The position numbers and the translations under genes were made by a program. 22,694 nucleotides of DNA from Patescibacteria group bacterium UBA6023 (GTDB taxonomy: Bacteria; Patescibacteriota; Minisyncoccia; Phycocordibacterales; UBA6899), in contig DIZR01000058.1 in NCBI GenBank assembly GCA_002429425.1, positions 9,955 through 32,648 on the forward strand, read 5' to 3'. Of this stretch, positions 8,055 to 13,933 are shown in pieces. The first letter of the stretch is position 1. Every line of letters begins with the position of its first letter. Below the pieces are notes generated by a model. That model saw only the letters and a program-made list of their open reading frames with translations. It had not been told where the DNA came from and ran no database searches.

Positions 8055-9110
8055 ATGTATAAGCGCATGCTTCTCCTCTCATTGGGATGGAAAACGCATA
8101 ATCCGTATGAACAAGGAATGCAGCAGGCATTGCATGCATTCCATGCAACATTAGTCGGTTCCGTATTTCTTGTGCTTGCATTATCCTACGTGGTGGGGTT
8201 TATGGTGACGGGGAGTATGGAGACTGCTCTTTATTTTCTTCTTCTTCCGATGCTTGCAGATATATGGCGGGTAATCGAGCTCGTACTGGAGGCCATGCTT
8301 CTTGTGGTAATTTTTTTCGTAGCATTTGAGTTTTTTTTCCTTGTTATGCAAGGAAATGTATCTCAAGCATTGTTTGTTACAATAAGTGCCATATCAGCAT
8401 CCTTTTTATTATCGATGCTCGCTCGTCGCAAGAGAAGTACTGAACAATCATTTTTTGGGGATAATGCACACTTGTTCAGTGAAAGTCCAACGCTCACAAG
8501 TCATATCAAAAAAATTAGCAGGTTAAGGAATATCCCACCGATGACTGTCTATATTTGTCGTGTATCATCATGGAATGCTCAAGCTCATACATACGGCTCG
8601 ATTAGATGTATTAGTGTGAATGCGGCGTTGCATGAAAATATAAGCACCCATGCAATGCTTGGGGTGCTAGGGCATGAGCTTGGGCATTTTGTTATACCGC
8701 TCGGTCGTAGTGTTTTTTATTTTTTCCAATCAAATGTGTTTGTATTGGGAAATGTGCTTACCAAATTTTTTGAACGGAAAGCATTGAAAAAAATGAATGA
8801 CATATGTATGCCAAAAAATATGGCAATGCTGAGTTATGTTGACTGGAAATTGGTCCAGTATAAATGGTTGATGAGTATTGCAACTATTTGTTCATTATTC
8901 TCTTCATATCCCACATCGCGTAGAAGAGAGTATGTTGCTGATGCATGCTCAGCGCACATTTTGCAAGATGCTATTCCACTTATTGGAGCATTGACGTTAC
9001 TTACTCGCGGAACTCAATCGTTTATGCTTTCTGATTCCCACCCGCTCGATGGAAAAAGAATAGAACATTTGAATAAAATTGAGGCTGATGCGAATCACAC
9101 ACGACCATAG
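8055..9110 (+). CDS. M48-family membrane zinc metalloprotease (HtpX-like)
   Basis: The 351-residue protein has hydrophobic spans at about 29-51 and 57-97, with a further one near 104-122, then a protease domain with HELGH (207-211) and the third zinc ligand Glu292 in REYVADACSA. A C-terminal SHPLDGKRI resembles the HP-x(3)-RI end of M48 proteases. M48B/HtpX enzymes degrade damaged membrane proteins. The Trp/His-containing N-terminus and the non-contiguous spans differ from E. coli HtpX, so I name only the family. The start is the ATG at 8055, four bases after AGGAGG; a TTG at 8040 lies before that ribosome binding site and is rejected. The stop codon is inside the terminator stem-loop. Confidence 0.9.
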   Translation: MYKRMLLLSLGWKTHNPYEQGMQQALHAFHATLVGSVFLVLALSYVVGFMVTGSMETALYFLLLPMLADIWRVIELVLEAMLLVVIFFVAFEFFFLVMQGNVSQALFVTISAISASFLLSMLARRKRSTEQSFFGDNAHLFSESPTLTSHIKKISRLRNIPPMTVYICRVSSWNAQAHTYGSIRCISVNAALHENISTHAMLGVLGHELGHFVIPLGRSVFYFFQSNVFVLGNVLTKFFERKALKKMNDICMPKNMAMLSYVDWKLVQYKWLMSIATICSLFSSYPTSRRREYVADACSAHILQDAIPLIGALTLLTRGTQSFMLSDSHPLDGKRIEHLNKIEADANHTRP

Positions 9111-9124
9111 TCGTGTGTTTTTTT
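9097..9124 (+). terminator. Terminator overlapping the M48 protease stop codon
   Basis: ACACACGAC/GTCGTGTGT with a four-base loop is followed by seven T. The TAG stop (9108-9110) occupies the loop and first base of the 3' arm. Confidence 0.88.
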
Positions 9125-9126
9125 AG

Positions 9127-9153
9127 ACAAAAAAATCAGCACCGAAGTGCTGA
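9127..9153 (-). terminator. TTCG-loop terminator of the RlpA-like gene
   Basis: On the minus strand TCAGCAC-TTCG-GTGCTGA is followed by a T run. The stable UUCG tetraloop is typical of intrinsic terminators. It faces the M48 terminator in a convergent arrangement. Confidence 0.85.
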
Positions 9154-9180
9154 AGAGAATTACTGAATGTGCTTATTGGG

Positions 9181-9684
9181 TTACCCACGATAGACCAGAA
9201 TACTCACTTTTGTTGTGCCCATATCAGCGAAACCAAGTTTTATGGCAATTGCCTTTGAGACGTCAATGATGCGTGGTGATTCATAAGGACCAAATCGTGA
9301 CTTGTATGGGCCACGATCAGTAACTGTTGCAACGACCGACTTCCCATTTGAAAGATTTGCGACACAAATTTTTGTCCCAAGCTTCAGCGAGAGGTGTGCA
9401 ACAGTATCTTTCCGCATATCGAAAGGCTTTGTGTTTGCCATCGGTTTGCCTTGAAAGCCAGGTCCATACCACGATGCCACTCCATGCTGATATGGCATAA
9501 AATGCCTTCCGCAGGGAATACTTTTTGATACTGATGATAATTTACGCGTATTTGCGTGGGTGATGATCGCCGTATGCTTTTTCGAGACATCCTTGGAGCT
9601 ACCTTCTGGTGTTGATGTACTACCAAAGAGAGGGCCATGGATACCTAGTAAGAGGGCGAGAATGAATATGTAATATTTTTTCAA
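9181..9684 (-). CDS. rlpA: RlpA-like double-psi beta-barrel protein, TTG start
   Basis: The protein is 167 residues if started at TTG 9684, which lies 7 bases after AGGAG and gives MKKYYIFILALLLGIHG, a normal signal peptide. A longer frame from 9747 has no ribosome binding site. The RlpA core is at about 68-165: GVASWYG, then FQGKPMANTKPFDM, AHLSLKLGT, VTDRGPY and IIDVS. In characterised RlpA the AxH histidine and the DRGP aspartate are catalytic for cleaving denuded glycan strands; His97 and Asp123 occupy these places. The usual His in FHG is Gln here. No SPOR domain is present. It likely acts on peptidoglycan at division or remodelling sites. Confidence 0.9.
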   Translation of the reverse strand: MKKYYIFILALLLGIHGPLFGSTSTPEGSSKDVSKKHTAIITHANTRKLSSVSKSIPCGRHFMPYQHGVASWYGPGFQGKPMANTKPFDMRKDTVAHLSLKLGTKICVANLSNGKSVVATVTDRGPYKSRFGPYESPRIIDVSKAIAIKLGFADMGTTKVSILVYRG

Positions 9685-9916
9685 AATGATACTCCTGCAA
9701 AAAAAGTAAAAAATAATCAATATTAGTAAAGAACAATAACATTGCACAAGCTGAATCTGAAGGGAATATATCAGATAACACTTAGCATGTCAAGTATCAC
9801 TGGAAATCTTCACACAGCAGAAGAAAACCCCGTGTGGACTGCCTCGTCACTATTGCATATAGTAAGACACTCCGATATCATTGCACAACAATCACGCACC
9901 GCGCGATTTTATTTTT

Positions 9917-9922
9917 TACAAT
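9917..9922 (+). promoter_or_regulatory. -10 box of leaderless SET-domain gene
   Basis: TACAAT ends 6 bases before the ATG at 9929; there is no Shine-Dalgarno. A dyad ACTAT-N5-ATAGT sits upstream at 9849-9863. Confidence 0.5.
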
Positions 9923-9928
9923 AAATAT

Positions 9929-10360
9929 ATGATTGAACTACGCAAAGACACAAATGCACAATACAAACTCAAGGTCAGACGTTCGATCGCAGGGCTCGGA
10001 CTTTTTGCACTTGAGCCTATTCCGAAGGGAAAGCGGATTATCGAATATGTGGGGAAAGTGCTTATTGATGAACCTGATGATGCGACGAGTGGTCAGTATA
10101 TATTCAATTTACACAAACACATGGACATCGACGGAGCACCAAGGTGGAATACTGCACGATACATCAATCATTCATGTCGACCCAATGCCGAAAGTGATGT
10201 GAAGAAAGGACATGTCTGGATAAAATCCAAGCGTAATATCATGGTCGGAGAAGAGATATTTTATGACTATGGAAAAGAATTTTGGAATGAACACATCAAA
10301 CCGAAGGGCTGTCGTTGCGCAAAGTGTGTTACGAAAAGACTCAAAGCAACAAAGGTGTAG
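9929..10360 (+). CDS. SET-domain protein-lysine methyltransferase
   Basis: The 143-residue protein is a minimal SET domain. Visible motifs are the N-terminal GLGLFA (SAM-binding edge), RYINHSCRPNAE with the pseudoknot NHSCxPN, EEIFYDYG with the catalytic-region Tyr, and a post-SET CRCAKC at about residues 129-134 whose three Cys with the NHSC Cys can hold zinc. SET proteins transfer methyl groups from SAM to lysine side chains. Bacterial members are uncommon but recur in Chlamydiae and Patescibacteria; the substrate is unknown and could be a DNA-binding or ribosomal protein. The ATG at 9929 is preferred because a -10 box lies just before it. The gene stands alone upstream of tRNA-Asn. Confidence 0.92.
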   Translation: MIELRKDTNAQYKLKVRRSIAGLGLFALEPIPKGKRIIEYVGKVLIDEPDDATSGQYIFNLHKHMDIDGAPRWNTARYINHSCRPNAESDVKKGHVWIKSKRNIMVGEEIFYDYGKEFWNEHIKPKGCRCAKCVTKRLKATKV

Positions 10361-10393
10361 TTTTTTCGCACAGTTTGCTTTTCCACCTTTTTT

Positions 10394-10402
10394 TGCTACA
10401 AT
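10394..10402 (+). promoter_or_regulatory. Extended -10 promoter of tRNA-Asn
   Basis: TGCTACAAT is an extended -10 element, with TTGCTT 16 bases upstream as a weak -35. Transcription would start near 10409, about 27 bases before the mature tRNA 5' end. Confidence 0.55.
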
Positions 10403-10435
10403 CGTTCGGTACGGTTTTTAATTGTACGAACACAT

Positions 10436-10510
10436 TCCGGTGTAGCTCAGTGGTAGAGCAGTGCGCTGTTAACGCATTGGTCGCAGGTTCGAATCCTGCC
10501 GCCGGAGCCA
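10436..10510 (+). tRNA. tRNA-Asn (anticodon GTT), CCA encoded
   Basis: The full cloverleaf is present: acceptor TCCGGTG paired with CGCCGGA (one G-U), D-arm GCTC/GAGC, anticodon stem GTGCG/CGCAT with loop CTGTTAA giving anticodon GTT, and T-arm GCAGG-TTCGAAT-CCTGC. The discriminator is G (10507) and CCA is encoded (10508-10510). Confidence 0.97.
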
Positions 10511-10620
10511 ATAAATGCTGTGGAAAAGACCCGTATAGGGTATTTTTCATTTGTTGGCGACGGCAGCGACTGAAAGTCGCGGGCAGGATTCGAAGACCAT
10601 GAGTATATCGCAACGAGCTT
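10503..10620. repeat. Composite repeat, copy A
   Basis: The order of modules is CGGAGCCA (the tRNA-Asn 3' end), a terminator hairpin, a GGCG box, a second hairpin GCGACT-GAA-AGTCGC, then a 38-base core (10583-10620). The core matches 36 of 38 bases with 13112-13149. The same module order occurs in copy B (13033-13149), while the hairpin sequences differ. The core begins with a 13-base inverted copy of the tRNA T-arm (10582-10594 against 10488-10500). Confidence 0.7.
10523..10548 (+). terminator. Terminator after tRNA-Asn
   Basis: AAAA-G-ACCC pairs with GGGT-A-TTTT around a GTATA loop, followed by T residues. It begins 12 bases after the CCA end and is also a module of the composite repeat. 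Confidence 0.75.
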
Positions 10621-10673
10621 GTCCGCAAGCGAAGTGAGATACGAAGGGTGTACAGTTCATGTAATGAAAGAAA

Positions 10674-10729
10674 TTCCTGCCGCCTCAATCGGGGTACTGA
10701 CCGTGTAATGGTCGAATATCCTGCCGCCG
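10674..10729 (+). repeat. Degenerate tRNA-Asn 3'-end fragments
   Basis: CCTGCCGCC from the tRNA 3' half (10495-10503) recurs at 10676-10684 and at 10720-10728. The last copy is preceded by TCGAAT (10712-10717) with a two-base insertion relative to the tRNA T-loop. This looks like an attachment-site remnant or repeated tRNA debris. Confidence 0.5.
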
Positions 10730-10929
10730 TATTTGTATTTCACAAAATAATAAAGGTATACTCTTTTTACAAGGATAAACGCATCGATAAAAAATTATGA
10801 CACATGAAATCCAAATCAATAGTGACTGTCCCCGTTTACTTATTATATCATGTTAATGAAACTGAGTGACTTGAAGCAGTTCAAGGTTGAATTAAAGCTG
10901 CACCCATTTTCTAATAAAATATAATACTT

Positions 10930-11430
10930 GTGAATAAAATAGAATCAAATGGTTGTTCTAAGGAAAGACAACTACTTTTTAGAAAAGGCGTTTCAGCTTT
11001 AATAGTGAACAAAAAAAATGAATTTCTGCTTGTAAATTTGGAATCATTTGAAAATCGTTTCTTTGCAATACCTGGCGGCGGCATAGAGGATGGCGAGTCT
11101 AATGATGATGCTGTGTACAGAGAAATACAGGAAGAACTTGGAATTACCAGACAGTTACTTGAGCACATTGGAACCAGTAGGGAGCCTATTCAATTTAAAT
11201 TTAAATTATACCGTAACGACATTGAATATGACGGATCAGAGCGCTATTTTTTTGGTTTTAAATTTACAGGAAAGGAAAGTGACATAAAATTGCAGGAGGG
11301 TGAAATTAGATCGTATAAATGGGTTTTATGCGATGATTTGAAAGATTACCTTTTATTTGATAATCAACTAAAAGAAACGCAAGAAAAATTGCTCGAACTT
11401 TTTCCTGTTGTTAAAAATTCTATTGTTTAA
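10930..11430 (+). CDS. Nudix hydrolase
   Basis: The 166-residue protein contains a complete Nudix box, residues 50-72 (GGIEDGES then REIQEELGI), matching GX5EX7REUXEEXGU, whose Glu residues bind the catalytic metal. Family members hydrolyse nucleoside diphosphates linked to another group; the substrate cannot be told here. The start is GTG at 10930 just behind TATAAT (10920-10925), consistent with a leaderless or very short leader transcript. Base composition is clearly lower in GC than the neighbours (about 36% by hand count over 10981-11340, against 28 of 60 in one malic enzyme line). Together with its position behind a tRNA and tRNA fragments this suggests acquisition by transfer. Confidence 0.92.
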   Translation: MNKIESNGCSKERQLLFRKGVSALIVNKKNEFLLVNLESFENRFFAIPGGGIEDGESNDDAVYREIQEELGITRQLLEHIGTSREPIQFKFKLYRNDIEYDGSERYFFGFKFTGKESDIKLQEGEIRSYKWVLCDDLKDYLLFDNQLKETQEKLLELFPVVKNSIV

Positions 11431-11434
11431 ATTT

Positions 11435-11506
11435 ATGAAAAATAAAACAGCAAAAACTAAAAATAACAAAACCTCTGAAAACAAAACGAAAATGAAAACG
11501 GGGTAA
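11435..11506 (+). CDS. Possible 23-residue Lys/Asn/Thr-rich peptide
   Basis: An ATG four bases after the Nudix stop opens 23 codons, beginning MKNKTAKTKNNKTSENK. The peptide is strongly basic. The run of A-rich codons could be chance in AT-rich DNA, and no ribosome binding site is seen. It may be translated by coupling to the Nudix gene, or be nothing. Confidence 0.2.
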   Translation: MKNKTAKTKNNKTSENKTKMKTG

Positions 11507-11549
11507 GGCGCCGTTAATTGCAAACTTCGCAATCCAATTGCTAGGCTGG

Positions 11550-11555
11550 TATATT
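11550..11555 (+). promoter_or_regulatory. -10 box of leaderless DUF6624-like gene
   Basis: TATATT ends 6 bases before the ATG at 11562. No Shine-Dalgarno is present. Confidence 0.5.
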
Positions 11556-11561
11556 TATGTT

Positions 11562-12035
11562 ATGAAAACTCTTGCTCAGCTTTATGAAGAAGATCAAGCT
11601 GACCGTCGTGACCCTGAGCTTCTTCAAGCTTTTTATCTGATCACCAAAAGAGATACGGTGAGACGAAAGCTCGCCGAAGCGATTGTTGTAAAGCGGAAAC
11701 AACTTTCAGGTGAGGAGTATTATTATCTCGAAATGCTGTATCAGCATAGGCCCGCAATATCACATTCGCGACTCGCGGTGCGATACGCAAAGCGTGCATG
11801 TGCAATGGGGAATGAAAAGGCGAAATGGCTTTACGCTGGAGCTACGGATAGACTGCTTTCCAGGCGGGGGAAGCCTCAACGATACGGCACACAGTTCGCA
11901 AGGAAGAATGCAAAGAGCAAGTGGAAGCTTCATCCAGTTGATCCGACGGTTACCGATGAACAACGCGCGAAGTGGAATGTCCTTTCGCTTGCAGAGGCGG
12001 AAGCGAAGGTGAAACAAATGAATGAAGAAAACTAG
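11562..12035 (+). CDS. DUF6624-like protein
   Basis: The 157-residue cytoplasmic protein is basic and helical. The segment AKWLYAGATDRLLSRRGKPQRYGTQF and the C-terminal PVDPTVTDEQRAKWNVLSLAEA match my memory of DUF6624 family signatures (AAA-DR-L...GKPQ-YGTQ; VTDERRAEWNVPPLAEA). The middle part (YYYLEMLYQHRPAISHSRLAVRYAKRACAMGN) resembles a Sel1/TPR-like helical repeat. The function of the family is unknown. A TTG at 11538 would give a longer form, but the ATG at 11562 has a properly placed -10 box. The gene is followed by its own terminator. Confidence 0.75.
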   Translation: MKTLAQLYEEDQADRRDPELLQAFYLITKRDTVRRKLAEAIVVKRKQLSGEEYYYLEMLYQHRPAISHSRLAVRYAKRACAMGNEKAKWLYAGATDRLLSRRGKPQRYGTQFARKNAKSKWKLHPVDPTVTDEQRAKWNVLSLAEAEAKVKQMNEEN

Positions 12036-12050
12036 GTATTTTTTAAATTC

Positions 12051-12083
12051 AAACTCAGTATCCATGTGGTACCGAGTTTTTTC
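12051..12083 (+). terminator. Terminator of DUF6624-like gene
   Basis: AAACTC/GAGTTT forms the base, with inner pairs GTA/TAC and CC/GG around an ATGT loop and small mismatches, followed by a T run to 12082. Confidence 0.75.
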
Positions 12084-12131
12084 TTTTAAAAAATTTCATA
12101 AGTGCTCACAACACTCGACTTTGTAAAAAGA

Positions 12132-12296
12132 ATGAATAGTTTGGAGTCTGAGAATCGCATGGAAGGAGAATGGGAATATGTATTGCTTGGTGAAAATCAC
12201 TTTTATGAATTGAGCGCAAACAACCCTTTCCTCGACGAGATTTGCGCCCTCGCAAAAGTGACACTTGCGGGAGTGGAAGGGGTGCTGTTTTCCTGA
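12132..12296 (+). CDS. Small acidic protein, unknown
   Basis: The 54-residue frame starts at ATG 12132; a GTG at 12102 would add ten residues. The sequence (MNSLESENRMEGEWEY, then FLDEICALAKVTLAG) has a protein-like composition with an amphipathic second half. It has no signal peptide, cysteine pair or recognised domain; its single Cys is in DEICALA. It sits between a terminator and the small RNA unit, with no clear promoter or ribosome binding site. It could be a real micro-protein or a chance frame. Confidence 0.4.
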   Translation: MNSLESENRMEGEWEYVLLGENHFYELSANNPFLDEICALAKVTLAGVEGVLFS

Positions 12297-12329
12297 AAGA
12301 GTAAGTGGTATTTTCTGAAACCACCCTCA

Positions 12330-12358
12330 TTGATATTTCACGCTCGCAATGCTATAGT
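12330..12358 (+). promoter_or_regulatory. Strong sigma70-type promoter of a small RNA
   Basis: TTGATA (12330-12335) and TATAGT (12353-12358) are spaced by 17 bases, each one mismatch from consensus. This is the best -35/-10 pair in the window. The predicted start is near 12364-12365. Confidence 0.75.
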
Positions 12359-12363
12359 CTAAA

Positions 12364-12458
12364 TATGCCTGTGGGCGAAAGCCCCGTTCAGCTAAGGTAT
12401 GTCCAAAGCTGAAGGCAGGCATAACAAAGAACCCGTCATTCGTGACGGGCTTTTTGTT
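12364..12458 (+). ncRNA. Unidentified structured small RNA (three-way junction plus terminator)
   Basis: The predicted transcript folds as P1 TATGCCTG (12364-12371) with CAGGCATA (12416-12423); P2 GGGC-GAAA-GCCC (12373-12384), a GNRA-capped stem; and P3 TTCAGCT (12387-12393) with AGCTGAA (12407-12413) around a 13-base loop. A terminator hairpin follows. The unit has its own promoter and terminator and the downstream gene is convergent, so it is not a leader of a visible gene. I compared it with 4.5S, 6S, tmRNA, RNase P and common riboswitches or ribozymes from memory and found no match. A leaderless 15-codon frame (MPVGESPVQLRYVQS, 12365-12412) lies inside it, so a tiny peptide is the alternative. 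Confidence 0.6.
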
Positions 12459-12460
12459 AT
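12432..12460 (+). terminator. TTCG-loop terminator of the small RNA unit
   Basis: CCCGTCA-TTCG-TGACGGG is followed by CTTTTT. An outer pairing ATAACAAA (12421-12428) with TTTGTTAT (12453-12460) extends it and may also let it serve the convergent gene ending at 12479. Confidence 0.9.
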
Positions 12461-12478
12461 GTTATTTTGAATTTGATT

Positions 12479-13042
12479 TTACTCGTCTTCGATACCATCG
12501 GACGCGAGCTTCTGTTTTCCATTTTTAAACTTCGCATCGGGCATGACGCTCCAAAACGTTACATTGCCTGTTCCTACTCTCCGTAGTACTACTCGCACTT
12601 TGACGTTTCCCTCGCGCACGATAGCAACAAGTCCCCAATACTCAACCTCCTTCATGGGGATTGCGCCATCACGCACAGAAGGCTTCCCAATGGGGGTAAG
12701 TAACTTGCGATATTCCTGAATGGTCCCTGTCTTACGGATAATGTCGAGGGCAAGTGGGAGTAGACTGAACTTTAGTAACTGTGCCTTCTTTTCTCGCTCA
12801 CGCCTCGCCGAAAACTGGAGATGGTGAAATCCATCTGAGTTGAGAGTAACCTTTGCCTGAAAGTAGGGGCAGTAAATTTCGCGCTGGGTATTATAAATTA
12901 CCTTCGCCTTATCTTTTCTTTCTTTGAAATATGTCGGGTCTACGTCCATGGGTTTTTCTATCATATAAACTTTTGTTGGTGAGTGGAAGTAGTACGGTGT
13001 CTTATTGCAGCACTTCGGACATTTTCCAACATGCGGAGCCAA
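12479..13042 (-). CDS. Conserved unknown protein with Cys motifs, possible BECR-fold nuclease
   Basis: The frame gives 187 residues from TTG 13042. The N-terminus has CPKCC (residues 8-12) and YCPYF at about residues 57-61, a possible zinc ribbon. The rest contains GFHHLQFSARREREKK, then LDIIRKTGTIQEYRKL, EYWGLVAI, VKVRVVLRRVGTGNVTFWSVMPD. The layout (His-containing segment, basic helix, terminal VRVVLR..G.. FWSV strands) resembles small phage-associated BECR/RelE-type nucleases, and I recall similar Patescibacteria proteins, but this is unverified. The only upstream start codon, TTG, lies in a 42-base palindrome; the next ATG (M27) would lose the CPKCC motif. The 5' end may have been altered by the adjacent repeat. 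Confidence 0.65.
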   Translation of the reverse strand: MAPHVGKCPKCCNKTPYYFHSPTKVYMIEKPMDVDPTYFKERKDKAKVIYNTQREIYCPYFQAKVTLNSDGFHHLQFSARREREKKAQLLKFSLLPLALDIIRKTGTIQEYRKLLTPIGKPSVRDGAIPMKEVEYWGLVAIVREGNVKVRVVLRRVGTGNVTFWSVMPDAKFKNGKQKLASDGIEDE

Positions 13043-13149
13043 ATAAAAAAGTCCCTTACAAGGGACTTTTTTATTTGGCGTAGACGAGCAAGCGAAGAGT
13101 TTTGCTTGCGTGCAGGATTCGAAGACAATGAGTATATCGCAACAAGCTT
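13033..13149. repeat. Composite repeat, copy B
   Basis: It has the same module order as copy A: GCGGAGCCA, terminator-like hairpin, GGCG, second hairpin (GCAAGC around a GAAGAGTTTT loop with GCTTGC), then the 38-base core (13112-13149) that matches 10583-10620 at 36 of 38 bases. No tRNA is present here, although CGGAGCCA equals the tRNA-Asn 3' end. Confidence 0.7.
13038..13079. terminator. 42-base palindromic hairpin, bidirectional terminator-like
   Basis: Two perfect 20-base arms (GCCAAATAAAAAAGTCCCTT and its complement) surround a two-base centre. A-run and T-run flanks make it terminator-like on both strands. It overlaps the start codon of the minus-strand gene ending at 13042 and is a module of repeat copy B. 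Confidence 0.75.
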
Positions 13150-13192
13150 ATTCGTGCCTTGGAACAGTCGAGTTTCATAATGGAGTATAGTC

Positions 13193-13232
13193 TCTCAAGA
13201 AATAAACCCACAGAAGTGTGGGTTTATTGAGA
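13193..13232 (-). terminator. Terminator of the YeaQ/YggT unit
   Basis: A 12-bp stem AATAAACCCACA/TGTGGGTTTATT with a GAAG loop lies 37 bases after the minus-strand stop. An outer TCTCAA/TTGAGA pairing is possible. Confidence 0.8.
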
Positions 13233-13269
13233 AAATTATTATCTTACGAAATATTCGCCAGGTGATTAT

Positions 13270-13521
13270 TTATGAATGTCGCAACAGTCGTATGAGATAG
13301 ATAAGGACTACTGCACCCAATAGTGCAACCATGAAGCTATATAAATTAAAACCACTTACCCCACTCTCCCCAAAGAAGCTCATAATTGACCCTCCAATAA
13401 CTGCCCCAATGATTCCAATAACGATATTGAGTACTGCGCCCTGCTGTGCATCAGTTTTCATGATAAGGGAAGCAACCCAACCGACCAATGCCCCGAATAT
13501 TATCCAAAGAATTATTCCCAT
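13270..13521 (-). CDS. GlsB/YeaQ/YmgE-family small membrane protein
   Basis: The 83-residue, very hydrophobic protein has three spans and the family pattern: WIIFGALVGWVASLIM, the glycine-rich second span VIGIIGAVIGG, and a third span GAVVLIYLIRLL. This family (once called transglycosylase-associated) is linked to stress responses; the molecular role is unknown. It starts 5 bases after the YggT-family gene, so the two are an operon from the promoter near 13940. Confidence 0.92.
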   Translation of the reverse strand: MGIILWIIFGALVGWVASLIMKTDAQQGAVLNIVIGIIGAVIGGSIMSFFGESGVSGFNLYSFMVALLGAVVLIYLIRLLRHS

Positions 13522-13526
13522 ATTTT

Positions 13527-13889
13527 TTATAATTTATTTTCTTGATTATCTAATTTTACTGCTGCTTCCGGTGTCGATACTGTTTTACTCATAAGGAATA
13601 GCTTAATAATAGCAATTGCGATTACCCAATAGACAAACATCGCAAGAAGGGTTGTCCATTCGAAGATGCTTCCGGAAACATATGACATTCGGAAGACATT
13701 AAGGAATGGTGCCGCGAAAACATACGTTACTCCGTAAATAAAATTCGTAAAGCCTGCATCAGGATTTGCGCCTAACAATTTCAATACAAAACGAAAAGCA
13801 AGTAATACTTCAATAAGTCCTAGGATGTACCATGCGATTTGTGTCCCACGGTAGAGGGGTTTGGTGCTCGGTGAATTAAATGAATCCAT
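13527..13889 (-). CDS. YggT-family membrane protein
   Basis: The 120-residue protein has the pattern of YggT proteins: span 1 with LGLIEVLLAFRFVLKLLGANPDAGF, a YVFAAPFLNVFR middle loop, and a final long span (FEWTTLLAMFVYWVIAIAIIKLFLM). YggT-family members are small integral membrane proteins tied to osmotic stress and, in Gram-positives, division-site organisation. It is first in the two-gene minus-strand unit with the YeaQ-like protein and is transcribed from a near-consensus promoter overlapped by a dyad. Confidence 0.85.
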   Translation of the reverse strand: MDSFNSPSTKPLYRGTQIAWYILGLIEVLLAFRFVLKLLGANPDAGFTNFIYGVTYVFAAPFLNVFRMSYVSGSIFEWTTLLAMFVYWVIAIAIIKLFLMSKTVSTPEAAVKLDNQENKL

Positions 13890-13933
13890 GTAGGTTAATT
13901 ACGATAAAACTGATAAAAATATTGTTCTATATT

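Larger units (their letters stand above)
10511..10929. other. Non-coding tRNA-flanking region
   Basis: This 419-base stretch holds the tRNA terminator, most of repeat copy A, the two tRNA-like fragments, a small hairpin GCTTG-TCCG-CAAGC (10617-10630), and from about 10740 an AT-rich stretch leading to TATAAT (10920-10925) before the Nudix gene. Frames that cross it read through tRNA and repeat sequence on both strands and are not credible genes. Confidence 0.6.

Noticed and set aside
7927..9800. Shared ATGTCAAGTATC words near 7927 and 9787
   Set aside because: Twelve bases shared without flanking similarity or matching context; likely chance.
9742..9924. 60-residue frame upstream of the SET gene
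   Set aside because: It starts at TTG without a ribosome binding site, reads across the SET promoter, and resembles no protein.
10341..10688. Long minus-strand reading frame across the tRNA-Asn and repeat copy A
   Set aside because: It is translated tRNA and repeat DNA (AAGFEPATNALTAHC is the reverse tRNA), a common annotation artefact.
12364..12423. 4.5S RNA, tracrRNA, glutamine riboswitch or hammerhead identity for the small RNA
   Set aside because: The conserved cores (GGAAGG/AGCAG, repeat-antirepeat, GGAAGUAGG, CUGAUGA...GAAA) are not present.
10583..13149. CRISPR array suggested by the repeated 38-base core
   Set aside because: There are only two copies, 2.5 kb apart, with genes between them, no spacers and no cas genes.
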